Of a stretch of 64,000 nucleotides of DNA, positions 1-6,910 are shown piece by piece; the stretch's first letter is position 1, and each line of letters starts with the position of its first letter. The stretch is from Desulfovibrionaceae bacterium. Lineage in GTDB: Bacteria; Desulfobacterota; Desulfovibrionia; Desulfovibrionales; Desulfovibrionaceae. The DNA lies in contig JAFGBU010000003.1 of NCBI GenBank assembly GCA_016932995.1, positions 1-64,000 of the forward strand, read 5' to 3'. The position numbers and the translations under genes were made by a program. Under the pieces are notes generated by a model. That model was given only the letters and a program-made list of their open reading frames with translations. It ran no database searches and was not told where the DNA came from.

Positions 1-1279
1 GCAGGAACTGGATGATGGTCATGGCCCGGATGTTCTGCACCCCGTAGGTGTGCTGGGTCTGGCCCATGGCGTACATGAAGGTGCCCGACTTGTCCGGCTT
101 GCCCGTGGCCGAGTAGGCCGCATAGACCTTTTCCAGGTCCGCGGGCGAGGTGCCGGCGATCCCGGAGACCTTGTCCAGGGTGTAGCGCGCATAGTGCTTC
201 TTGAGCAGCTGGAACACGCAGTTCGGGTCCTTGAGGGACTCGTCCTGCATGGGCACGCCGTCCTTGTCCATCTGGAAGGCCCAGGACTTCTTGTCGTACT
301 TCCTGTTCTTGGCGTCCAGGCCGGAGAACACGCCGTCGTTGAACTTGTAGTCCGGGCTGACCAAGAAGGCCGCGTTGGTGTAGTTGAGCAGGTAGTCCTT
401 GAAGTACAGGTCCTTGTCCAGGATGTACTTGATCAGTCCGCCGAACACCGCGATGTCCGAGCCCGACCTCAGGGAGGCGTAGATGTCCGCCTTGGCCGAG
501 GTGCGGGTGAAGCGCGGATCCATGTGGATCAGGGTCGCGCCGTTGTCCATGGCCTGGGTCACCCATTTGAAGGAAATGGGATGGTTTTCGGCAGCGTTGC
601 TGCCCATTATGAAGATGCAATCACTGTTCTTGAGGTCGATCCAGTGATTGGTCATTGCGCCGCGTCCGAACGACTCTGCCAGAGCCGCAACAGTGGCGCT
701 GTGTCAGATACGCGCCTGGTGCTCTACGTATGTGAATCCCAGGCTGCGCAGGAAGGTCTGGTAGAGCCAGCATTCCTCGTTGTCCATGGCCGCGGAGCCG
801 ACCGAGGCCATGCCCTCGCAACGGTTGACCATTTTTCCGGCCGCGTCCTTGGTCTCAAAGGTCGCGTCCCGGGTGTCCTTGATCCGGCGGGCGATCTGGC
901 CGATGGCCCACTCCCAGGACTTGGTCTCCCAGTGGTCGCTGTACGGGGCGCGGTAAAGGACGTTGGTGATGCGCTTGTCGTTTTCGCAGAGCTGCCAGAG
1001 GCTGGCGCCCTTGGCGCACAGGGCGCCTTCGTTGATGGGGTGGTCGGGATCGCCTTCCACGTTGATGGCTCTGCCAGAGCCGTCCAGCGCGGTGTTGACG
1101 ATCAGGCCGCATCCGACCGCGCAGTAGCAGCAGATGCTCGTGGTCTGCTTGCTCCAGCGCAGCTTGAGGAGTTGAGCCTTGGCCACTGTGGGCTTGAGGC
1201 TCAGTCCCAGCCCGCCGAAGGCGGCGGCTGCCGCGGCTGTGGCTGAGAGTTTGAGAAAGTTTCTGCGCGTGACTGTCAT
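1..1279 (-). CDS. fdnG: Formate dehydrogenase alpha subunit, selenocysteine-containing, TAT-exported (3' end outside window)
   Basis: Catalytic subunit of a periplasmic W/Mo-bis-MGD formate dehydrogenase that oxidises formate to CO2. The start at 1279 has a strong SD (GGGAGG, four bases before ATG). The N-terminus is a TAT signal (RRNFLK then a hydrophobic Ala-rich stretch). A 4Fe-4S motif follows (CCYCAVGC, then CAKG). At 704-706 there is an in-frame TGA in the context HQARI-stop-HSATVA, exactly where this family has its active-site Sec/Cys before His, so I read it as Sec at residue 192. Reading on in the same frame stays open to base 1 with typical family sequence (GSNAAENHP, DPRFTRT). The rest of the gene and any beta subunit lie beyond the window. 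The Sec reading is inferred from the family motif; a simple nonsense mutation is unlikely. Confidence 0.96.
671..706 (-). promoter_or_regulatory. Sec UGA codon and probable bacterial SECIS hairpin
   Basis: The recoded TGA is at 704-706. Downstream on the minus strand, bases 671-687 can fold into a 7-bp stem (CGGCTCT with AGAGTCG, one G-U pair) capped by GGC. The stem starts about 16 nt after the TGA. This matches the usual layout of a bacterial SECIS element bound by SelB, with a G in the apical loop. The fold was judged by eye only. Confidence 0.7.
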
Positions 1280-1304
1280 TGTGCCTCCCGATTTAGTGTG
1301 TTTG

Positions 1305-1538
1305 TCAGCGTCCCCTGATCTCGCGGCCCAGGGCCGTCAAGAGCTCGAATCCGGCCAGGCGCGGAACGTAGCGCGTGTCGCACAGAGGCCGGGCCTTGGC
1401 CGCCTCTGTGAGGCGTTCAAGGACCGTCCTCGCGCTGAAGCGCGCCACGGGCCCAAGGTCGAAACCGAGGCCCGAGAAGGGGAGCGACGCAAGACGCAGG
1501 TCCATTGCCGTCGCTTTTCTTGACCGGGCTTTCTCCAA
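1305..1538 (-). CDS. Small protein of unknown function ahead of the formate dehydrogenase gene
   Basis: A 77-residue open frame ends 25 bases before the fdnG start, so it would be co-transcribed with it. I chose a TTG start at 1538 because an AAGGGG SD lies six bases upstream; an ATG at 1505 would give 66 residues but has no clear SD. The product is basic at the N-terminus (MEKARSRKATAMDLRLA), with no Cys pair, no obvious signal peptide and no membrane segment. I do not recognise a family. A promoter at 1577-1605 would give it a short leader. It could be a small FDH-associated protein or only a translated leader; the coding case is moderate. Confidence 0.45.
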   Translation of the reverse strand: MEKARSRKATAMDLRLASLPFSGLGFDLGPVARFSARTVLERLTEAAKARPLCDTRYVPRLAGFELLTALGREIRGR

Positions 1539-1576
1539 TCGCAACCCCTTTGTTAAAGGATTCCAATCTATGATGG

Positions 1577-1605
1577 ATAATGGGCGGATTGATGGATTGG
1601 GTCAA
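1577..1605 (-). promoter_or_regulatory. Sigma70-type promoter for the small ORF and fdnG
   Basis: On the minus strand TTGACC (1600-1605), a 17-base spacer and CATTAT (1577-1582) make a good sigma70 pair. It lies just downstream of the transposase-like gene. CCAATC (1563-1568) and GATTGG (1595-1600) form inverted arms around the -10 box and might be an operator. Confidence 0.55.
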
Positions 1606-1638
1606 TGAGTTTGGACTTGCTTCAGGTTAGACACAAGC

Positions 1639-1658
1639 AAGGCCTTTATCTGCGATGG
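1639..1658. repeat. Imperfect direct repeat, left copy, flanking the transposase-like gene
   Basis: AAGGC-CTTTATC-tg-CGATGG here matches AAGGC-gtC-CTTTATC-ccC-CGATGG at 2546-2569 in the same orientation. The copies lie just outside the stop codon and just before the start codon of the transposase-like gene. They are direct, not inverted, so they are not classic IS ends. Chance similarity cannot be excluded. Confidence 0.4.
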
Positions 1659-1659
1659 G

Positions 1660-2538
1660 TTAGGAGAGATGCCTGGCGACTTGATTATTATCCGGCACCA
1701 GTGAGCAGAGGTGCTCGGCCAGGATGGGGAACAGGTCCTGTTTGCGGTGGTTGTAGCGGAACTCGAGCTCCTTGAGATACAGGGGGAAGCGGTAGGCGGA
1801 CACCCCCTTGTAGCGCTTGAGGCGGCTCCTGGCGAAGGTCCAGAAGGCCTGGCCCACCGAGTCCACGTAGGCGTCGCGTTCGTAGTTCCTGATGTACTGC
1901 AGGGGCAGGCTGGCGTCGCAGCACAGGATGAGGGCGTCGTAAGTCTTGTAGCGGTCGGTGTAGAGGATGTTCCCGGTGCGTATGACCCTGAGCTGGAAGT
2001 TGGCGTTGAAGTGGAGCACGGTCTCGGCCAGGATGTCGGGCACCAGGTCGATGAACACCCAGCCGGCCTTTTCGATGATCCCGAACACCGGGATGATCCT
2101 GCGGGTCTTTCGCGATCGTTGGCCGGTGAGCTTTTTGCCCTTGAGGTAGTCGCCCAGGCCGGTCTCGGCGCCCAGGAGCTGTCTGAAGTCCAGGGCCTGG
2201 GCCATGATCGCGAAGCGTGTCGCGGTCAGGGCCTTGTAGATGGCATTGTAGGACAGGTTGAGATCGATGGACATCTGATGGGCGGTGGTCTCCTCCACGA
2301 ACAGGTCGAGCAGCCGGAGCCAGTTCTGGCAGGACAGCCCGCCGTTGTTGATCCAGCGGCCGGTGAAGTCGCGGAAGGTGTAGCGGCAGGCCGAGCAGCG
2401 GTAGCGTCCGCTGCCCAGGGTGTATATCTTGTCGGCCGAGCACCGGGGGCAGAAGAGCGCGCCGTCCTTCCAGCAGCGTTCATGGAGGAACCTGGCGGCC
2501 GCGGCCTCGCTGGCGGCCGCGGCCTCGCTGGCGGCCAC
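1660..2538 (-). CDS. ISXO2/IS1595-type transposase-like protein, probably catalytically inactive
   Basis: A 292-residue protein starting at GTG 2538, 17 bases after the moaA stop and preceded by TTAAGG. After an Ala/Glu/Ser-rich repeat come a zinc ribbon (CPRC...CSAC), a helix-turn-helix-like stretch (MSIDLNLSYNAIYKALTA), and an ISXO2-type RNase H fold. In that fold PVFGII, LYTDRYKTYDAL and YLKELEFRYNHR are recognisable family motifs. By eye, the usual DE(S/T)YFG first catalytic Asp is replaced (GAETGLGD). The segment that normally reads N-x-I-E-x-F-W reads SVGQAFW, giving Gln for the catalytic Glu. The central Asp (YTD) remains. No terminal inverted repeats were found. The gene sits in an fdhE-moaA operon, which suggests a domesticated DNA-binding protein, though a decayed IS gene is the plain alternative. 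Confidence 0.75.
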   Translation of the reverse strand: MAASEAAAASEAAAARFLHERCWKDGALFCPRCSADKIYTLGSGRYRCSACRYTFRDFTGRWINNGGLSCQNWLRLLDLFVEETTAHQMSIDLNLSYNAIYKALTATRFAIMAQALDFRQLLGAETGLGDYLKGKKLTGQRSRKTRRIIPVFGIIEKAGWVFIDLVPDILAETVLHFNANFQLRVIRTGNILYTDRYKTYDALILCCDASLPLQYIRNYERDAYVDSVGQAFWTFARSRLKRYKGVSAYRFPLYLKELEFRYNHRKQDLFPILAEHLCSLVPDNNQVARHLS

Positions 2539-2540
2539 GG
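2493..2540. repeat. 18-bp tandem repeat, about 2.6 copies
   Basis: TGGCGGCCGCGGCCTCGC occurs identically at 2493-2510 and 2511-2528, followed by a partial third copy to 2540. It encodes the repeated Ala-Ala-Ser-Glu-Ala N-terminal tail of the transposase-like protein. The repeat keeps the frame, so its length could vary without breaking the gene. Confidence 0.85.
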
Positions 2541-2545
2541 CCCTT

Positions 2546-2569
2546 AAGGCGTCCTTTATCCCCCGATGG
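2546..2569. repeat. Imperfect direct repeat, right copy, flanking the transposase-like gene
   Basis: Partner of 1639-1658. It spans the moaA stop codon and the start region of the transposase-like gene, so if it is real, the insertion or duplication happened at the very end of moaA. Confidence 0.4.
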
Positions 2570-3548
2570 ACGACATGTTGGTGTGGCATACGGCGCCGCT
2601 CCCGATCTTTTCTCTGAGCAGCATGAAGCCCATGGGCTTGTTCTTGCTGGCCAGCTCGATGATCCTGCGCACCTTTTCGATGCCCAGTTTTGGGTGTCTG
2701 AGCGCTGGCCTCAGGCGGTATTCCCGATCCGAGAACAGGCAGGTGCGCAGGCCTCCGGAGGCGGTGATGCGCAGTCTGTTGCAGGTCGCGCAGAAGTGGT
2801 TGCTGAGCGGCGAGATGAGCCCGATCCGGCCCGCGCCGCCGCGGATGCGGAACATCCTGGCCGGGCCGCGGGCCTCGGTCGGCTCCTGGACCGGTTCCAG
2901 GTCGGCCAGGTTCCGGGCCGCATCGAGTATCTGGTCCGCGGTCCAGATGCGCTCCGGGCTCCAGCCCCCGCTGTGGCCGATGGGCATGAACTCGATGAAC
3001 CGCAGGTCCAGGGGGTTTTTGCGGGCCAGCTCCAGGAGGCCCGGAAGCTCGTCGTCGTTTACGCCCTTCAGGGCCACGGTGTTGATCTTGACCCCGATGC
3101 CCGCGTCCAGGCACTCGTCCACGGCCTTGCGCACGGTCCAGAACAGGTCCCGGCCGGTGATGCGCTCGAACTTGGCCGCGTCCAGGGTGTCCAGGGAGAT
3201 GTTCAGGCGCTTCACCCCGGCCTGGAAAAGGGCCTTGGCCTTGCCCGCCAGGAGCGTGCCGTTGGTGGTGATGCGCAGGTCCAGGTCGCCGTAGGCCGCG
3301 TGGACTTCGCGCACGAAGTCCACAAAGCCCTTGCGCGCAAAGGGCTCGCCCCCGGTCAGCCGGACCTTGCTGACCTTGAGCTCCCTGGCCAGGCCGATGA
3401 GCTTCATGAGCTCCTCGTAGCGCAGGATGTCCTCGTGGGGCAGGTAGCTGATGTCTTTGCGCGCGCAATAGACGCAGGCCAGGTTGCAGCGGTCGGTGAC
3501 GCTGAAGCGCATGTAGCTGACCGAGCGCTGGAAGTTGTCGGTGATCAT
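2556..3548 (-). CDS. moaA: GTP 3',8-cyclase MoaA (molybdopterin precursor synthesis)
   Basis: Radical SAM enzyme that, with MoaC, turns GTP into cyclic pyranopterin monophosphate, the first step of molybdenum/tungsten cofactor synthesis. The 330-residue length is normal. The N-terminal cluster motif C21-x3-C25-x2-C28 (CNLACVYC) is intact. The C-terminal second-cluster motif (CATCNRLRITASGGLRTC) and the essential Gly-Gly tail (MSSIGG) are also present. It starts 15 bases after fdhE, with AGGGG upstream, so the two are one transcription unit. The family role is well established and the call is firm. Confidence 0.96.
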   Translation of the reverse strand: MITDNFQRSVSYMRFSVTDRCNLACVYCARKDISYLPHEDILRYEELMKLIGLARELKVSKVRLTGGEPFARKGFVDFVREVHAAYGDLDLRITTNGTLLAGKAKALFQAGVKRLNISLDTLDAAKFERITGRDLFWTVRKAVDECLDAGIGVKINTVALKGVNDDELPGLLELARKNPLDLRFIEFMPIGHSGGWSPERIWTADQILDAARNLADLEPVQEPTEARGPARMFRIRGGAGRIGLISPLSNHFCATCNRLRITASGGLRTCLFSDREYRLRPALRHPKLGIEKVRRIIELASKNKPMGFMLLREKIGSGAVCHTNMSSIGG

Positions 3549-3563
3549 GGCCTTGTCCCCTGA

Positions 3564-4451
3564 TCAGAAGCCCCAGGCCGAGAGGACCGGGCGTTTGTAG
3601 CCCTGCTCCTGGGCCAGAAAGTCCAGGGCCAGGGACTCCAGGTCGTCGAGGACCGGGATCGATATCTTGTCCAGGTTCCGGAAGTCCGCGGTCTTGATGT
3701 AGGTCTTGCACGAGGCGCAGACCTCCACGCGGTATCCGGGCAGTCCCTCGGCCTCGAAGTATGTGAGCTTGTCGATATCCGACTGGTCGCAGAACGGGCA
3801 GGCCAGGCGGCGTATGCGGTAGGCGGTGCGGCAGAACGAGCAGGTCGCGTAGCGGTAGCCCTGCTTTTCGCGCAGGGTGAGCACCAGCGGCAGGCTGCCG
3901 CACAGGGGGCAGTGGCCGTGCTGCCTGGTCTTGTCCAGATCGAGGCCCGCGGCCAGGGCCTCGGCCGCGGCCTCGATGCTCGGGGTCAGGGAGGCCTGGG
4001 TGAGAAAGGCCAGGGCCCTTGGGGCCTTGGGTGTTTTCTCCCCGAACTTGGCGAAGTAGGCCTCGTCCGAGTCGAGAAACCTGGCAAAGGCCTCCTTGAG
4101 CTCGATCTCCCTGGTGTCCAGGGCCGCCTGGAGGATTTCCGCGGCCTCGCCCAGGCCGTCGTCCCGGTCCTTGATCAGGGTCAGGAATTCGGCGAACAGC
4201 CTTTTGGCCTGGCCGTGGTCCACGGGAAAGCGCGAGCGTTCGAGGAGCGGCTTGCCCTGGAGGTTGTCCTCCGGGGAGGCGAGTTCGCTAGCGTCCGGCA
4301 GGGCCGGGGCGCAGGCCCTCTTGGCCTCGAGCTGGTCCTCGGCCAGGCGCTCGATCAGCCCGACCAGCTCGGGGGGAAGGAAGTCTTTGGCCTTGAGCTC
4401 GGAGATTTTTTTTTCGAGGTGTCTTTTCTGGGTCTGGTAGTCAAGGGGCAT
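3564..4451 (-). CDS. fdhE: Formate dehydrogenase accessory protein FdhE
   Basis: Needed for maturation of exported formate dehydrogenases; in E. coli it is a redox-active rubredoxin-like protein that binds the catalytic subunit. The 295-residue protein has four CxxC pairs at C181/C184, C204/C207, C218/C221 and C245/C248 (CPLC, CSFC, CPFC, CASC), the hallmark of the family. The N-terminal half is helical and charged. An AGGAA SD precedes the ATG. It is the first gene of an fdhE-moaA-transposase-like unit; a palindrome at 4575-4590 lies upstream. Confidence 0.95.
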   Translation of the reverse strand: MPLDYQTQKRHLEKKISELKAKDFLPPELVGLIERLAEDQLEAKRACAPALPDASELASPEDNLQGKPLLERSRFPVDHGQAKRLFAEFLTLIKDRDDGLGEAAEILQAALDTREIELKEAFARFLDSDEAYFAKFGEKTPKAPRALAFLTQASLTPSIEAAAEALAAGLDLDKTRQHGHCPLCGSLPLVLTLREKQGYRYATCSFCRTAYRIRRLACPFCDQSDIDKLTYFEAEGLPGYRVEVCASCKTYIKTADFRNLDKISIPVLDDLESLALDFLAQEQGYKRPVLSAWGF

Positions 4452-4574
4452 GGGCGGGTTTCCTGTTGCCTGGGGCGGCTGTTTTTTGGCCCTTGGAGCC
4501 GTTGCGCTGCCTTATTGGTTCGAATCTGGCACAGCAGGCGCGGCCTCGGGAACCCGCTGTCTGAACCCGGCAAT

Positions 4575-4590
4575 GGTTATACGGATAACC
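4575..4590. promoter_or_regulatory. Perfect 16-bp palindrome upstream of fdhE, candidate operator
   Basis: GGTTAT-ACGG-ATAACC is a perfect inverted repeat with 6-bp arms in the 202-base gap between the TlpA-like gene and fdhE. A TTGACC box (4591-4596, minus strand) abuts it, but I see no well-spaced -10. Its position suggests a regulator of the fdhE-moaA unit; the regulator is unknown. Confidence 0.45.
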
Positions 4591-4653
4591 GGGTCAAGAG
4601 CAAGGAGGCCCCTAATTAGTTTCACTATGACACAAAACCGAGGGAAGTCCAGA

Positions 4654-5202
4654 TCAAAAGGCGGAGTTTTTTTTCAGTATCAGGTCCAGGAACCCGGCCG
4701 GGGTCTGGGGGAACTCGCCCTCCTGGGCGTGGATCAGGCGTGGGGAGGGGCCCGGGCGGACCACGAAGAAGTAGGGCACCGGCACGTTGCCCAGGGCCCG
4801 GTGCAGGACGTAGTCCGGGTCCGGGAAGATCGGAAAGCACGGGGTCCGGGCCTGTTTGAAGCGCTCGACCATCTGGGCCGTGTCGCCCGCGGCGATGGCC
4901 AGCAGGGCCACCCGGTCCGACAGGCCGCGCTCGTTGATCTCCCTGTCCAGCTCCTTGAGCTTGGGCGTCTCGGCGTGGCAGGGCCCGCAGAAGTAGTTGT
5001 AGACGTTTATTATCACCAGCCCGGCCCGGATCTCCGAGAGGCTGAAGGGCTGGTCCGGCCGGTTTATGCCCAGCCTGGCCGCGGCCTCTGTGCCCGGGGC
5101 CGGCAGGCGCAGGTCAGGGAAGGGTTCGCCCGCGGCCGCCGTTGCGGCCGCGCAGGCAAGGAGCGCCACTGCGAGCAGGGCCGGGACGATGCGCCGGGGC
5201 AT
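4654..5202 (-). CDS. Exported TlpA/ResA-like thioredoxin-fold protein
   Basis: 182 residues with an N-terminal signal peptide (MPRRIVPALLAVALLACAAA...) and an AhpC/TSA-TlpA thioredoxin fold. The active-site motif C72-G-P-C75 (YFCGPCHAE) and the later PVPYFFVV cis-Pro region are intact. It should act as a periplasmic thiol-disulfide reductase. It starts 14 bases after fdhD with AAGGA upstream, so it belongs to the fdhD transcript. That placement suggests a role in keeping FDH or cytochrome cysteines reduced during assembly, which is inference. Confidence 0.85.
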   Translation of the reverse strand: MPRRIVPALLAVALLACAAATAAAGEPFPDLRLPAPGTEAAARLGINRPDQPFSLSEIRAGLVIINVYNYFCGPCHAETPKLKELDREINERGLSDRVALLAIAAGDTAQMVERFKQARTPCFPIFPDPDYVLHRALGNVPVPYFFVVRPGPSPRLIHAQEGEFPQTPAGFLDLILKKNSAF

Positions 5203-5216
5203 GGCTTCCTTGGGCC

Positions 5217-6002
5217 TCAGAGCCCGGATATCCTGCCGCCGTGGTGATAGACCCGCAGGCCCTCGGCGTGGACGTTGCCGACCAGGGTCAGGCCCACGGT
5301 CGTGGCCAGGCTTGCGGCCATGCTCGTGGCCGAGGCCGTGGAGCAGAGCACCGGGACCCCGATGCGGGCCACCTTGAGCAGTATCTCCGAGGCCACCCGG
5401 CCGGTGCAGACGATGAGCTTGTCCCGGGTGTCGACGCCCTCCAGGAAGCAGCGGCCCACGATCATGTCGATGGCGTTGTGCCGGCCGATGTCCTCGTGGA
5501 AGATGAGGGTCTGGTCCGGCGTGCACAGGGAGGCGTTGTGGCAGCCCCTGGTCCTGGCGTGGAGCTCGGCCCGGGCCTTGAGGTCGGCCATGCGGTCGAG
5601 TATCTGGCGGGGCGTGATCATCGGCCCGGGTCCCAGGCGGCGCCTGGACACGGTGCGCAGGTTGCGGCCGAAATTGGTGCCCTTGCCGCAGCCCGAGGTC
5701 ACGGTGCGCTCGCCGATCCGTTCGAGCCACGGGTCCTCGTTGCTGCGGATGCGGACCTCGATGCGGTCCGCGGCGTACTCGGTGCTCACGTCCTCTATCC
5801 GCCCGGGGTCGGTGAGCAGGGCGTCGGACTTGCAGAAGCCCAGGGCCAGGAGCTCCGGGTTGTTGCCGGTGCACAGCAGGGTGACCACGTCCCGGCCGTT
5901 GAGCATGACGCGCAGCGGCACCTCGCCCACGACCTGCACGGTCCGGCCGCAAAAGCCGCCGTTGAGGTATTCCACGGTCTCACAGGGATAGGAGTCGGGC
6001 AT
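5217..6002 (-). CDS. fdhD: Formate dehydrogenase sulfurtransferase FdhD
   Basis: Passes sulfur from a cysteine desulfurase to the bis-MGD cofactor, which formate dehydrogenase needs for activity. The family core is clear: NGRDVVTLLCTG, a flexible loop with T-S-G-C105-G-K-G, GCHNASL, EDIGRHNAIDM and TGRVASEIL. Only one Cys is present in the loop where E. coli FdhD has CxxC. I chose the ATG at 6002 because GGAG lies six bases upstream. The promoter at 6036-6064 would also start transcription near 6030, too late for the alternative ATG at 6029. The product has 261 residues. Confidence 0.94.
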   Translation of the reverse strand: MPDSYPCETVEYLNGGFCGRTVQVVGEVPLRVMLNGRDVVTLLCTGNNPELLALGFCKSDALLTDPGRIEDVSTEYAADRIEVRIRSNEDPWLERIGERTVTSGCGKGTNFGRNLRTVSRRRLGPGPMITPRQILDRMADLKARAELHARTRGCHNASLCTPDQTLIFHEDIGRHNAIDMIVGRCFLEGVDTRDKLIVCTGRVASEILLKVARIGVPVLCSTASATSMAASLATTVGLTLVGNVHAEGLRVYHHGGRISGL

Positions 6003-6035
6003 TGCGGTCTCCACACAAGGCTGGCTCATGAATTT

Positions 6036-6064
6036 AATCTATGTAAGCAGGGACCGGAGATCAA
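6036..6064 (-). promoter_or_regulatory. Sigma70-type promoter for fdhD
   Basis: TTGATC (6059-6064), 17 bases, TAGATT (6036-6041) on the minus strand, giving a leader of about 27 nt to the ATG at 6002. It sits between the mobA stop and fdhD. Confidence 0.55.
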
Positions 6065-6103
6065 TCCGGGTTCATTTAGGCGGGTTTTGACACCAGGTTT
6101 TTT

Positions 6104-6712
6104 TCAGGGCTCCTGTCCCAGGGCCGCCCTGGCCTCGGCCCTGGCCAGGTCTTCCGGGGTGTTGACGTTCTCGAAGGACAGCAGATTCGGGTCTGCCCGG
6201 CGCAGGACGGCCGCGGGCACGGTCAGGACCTTGACCTTGTGGAAGAAGCGCACGATCTTGAAGTCCCGTTGCTTGATCTGGGCCTCGATGTGCGGCAGGC
6301 AGCGCTTGGAGTACACGGCGCACAGGGCGTGGAGGTGGCCGTTGTCGAGCAGCGGGGCGACCACGTCCAGGTCCGGCGCGTTCATCTGGACCAGGGCCCG
6401 GACCAGGTCCGGGTTCAGAAACGGCGAGTCGCAGGCGGCCACGAATGCGTGCGGGGCCAGGACCGCGCTCAGCCCGGCGTGGATCCCGGTCAGGGAGCTG
6501 CGCAGGTCGTAGCGGTCCCCGGCCACCTTGACCCCGAGCCCCTGATACGGCTTCGGGTCGCTGGCCGCGAGCACGATCTCGTCGAATATCCCGGAGTAGA
6601 CCTCCAGGAGGCGCTCGATGATCGGCCTGCCGGCGATGCGCAAAAAGGCCTTGTTTTGGCCGCCCATGCGCGTTCCCAGGCCGCCGCAGAGTATGACCCC
6701 GGCCGTGTTCAC
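6104..6712 (-). CDS. mobA: Molybdenum cofactor guanylyltransferase MobA
   Basis: Joins GMP to molybdopterin to make MGD, the cofactor form used by formate dehydrogenase. The nucleotide-binding signature GVILCGGLGTRMGGQNKAF is present, along with DRYDLRSSLTGIHAGL and the metal-binding ACDSPFL. I start it at GTG 6712, four residues before the conserved strand, giving 202 residues, close to the family norm. An ATG at 6796 would add 28 non-conserved residues and run through a likely regulatory palindrome. Neither start has a strong SD. It diverges from tupA. Confidence 0.88.
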   Translation of the reverse strand: MNTAGVILCGGLGTRMGGQNKAFLRIAGRPIIERLLEVYSGIFDEIVLAASDPKPYQGLGVKVAGDRYDLRSSLTGIHAGLSAVLAPHAFVAACDSPFLNPDLVRALVQMNAPDLDVVAPLLDNGHLHALCAVYSKRCLPHIEAQIKQRDFKIVRFFHKVKVLTVPAAVLRRADPNLLSFENVNTPEDLARAEARAALGQEP

Positions 6713-6761
6713 CGCTTGGCCCGGGGCCCTGGCGCCGGCATGGGGACAATACCTGTCGGAT

Positions 6762-6809
6762 TTGACATAAAATATGGCCCGGAATACATGGTGCATTTAC
6801 TTAGATGCA
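6762..6809 (+). promoter_or_regulatory. mobA-tupA divergent control region with TTGACA box and palindrome
   Basis: TTGACA at 6762-6767 with a weak -10 (TACATG, 6785-6790) points toward tupA. TGCAT-N8-ATGCA (6792-6809) is an inverted repeat lying just after it, where a repressor could act. Metal (W/Mo) control would make sense given the genes but is not shown by the sequence. Confidence 0.4.
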
Positions 6810-6910
6810 AAGGCCGTTGGGTTCAAGCTGTTTTTCCGGGGCGCCCGGGGGCCGTGCCGGGCCCGGTCCCGGAGGGGCTTTCCGGCATCCGGACCCGGCT
6901 GGGGGACGAG

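Noticed and set aside
704-706. Premature stop making fdnG a pseudogene
   Set aside because: The position is the known Sec site, the frame remains open and conserved after it, and a SECIS-like hairpin follows.
2556-3903. A long N-terminal extension of the transposase-like frame running antiphase through moaA and fdhE
   Set aside because: That part is Pro/Arg/Gly-rich low-complexity shadow; the real moaA and fdhE lie in other frames and the GTG at 2538 is a sound start.
4500-4545. A tRNA-like GGTTCGAATC in the gap upstream of fdhE
   Set aside because: The flanking bases do not pair as a T-arm and no acceptor or anticodon arm can be drawn on either strand.
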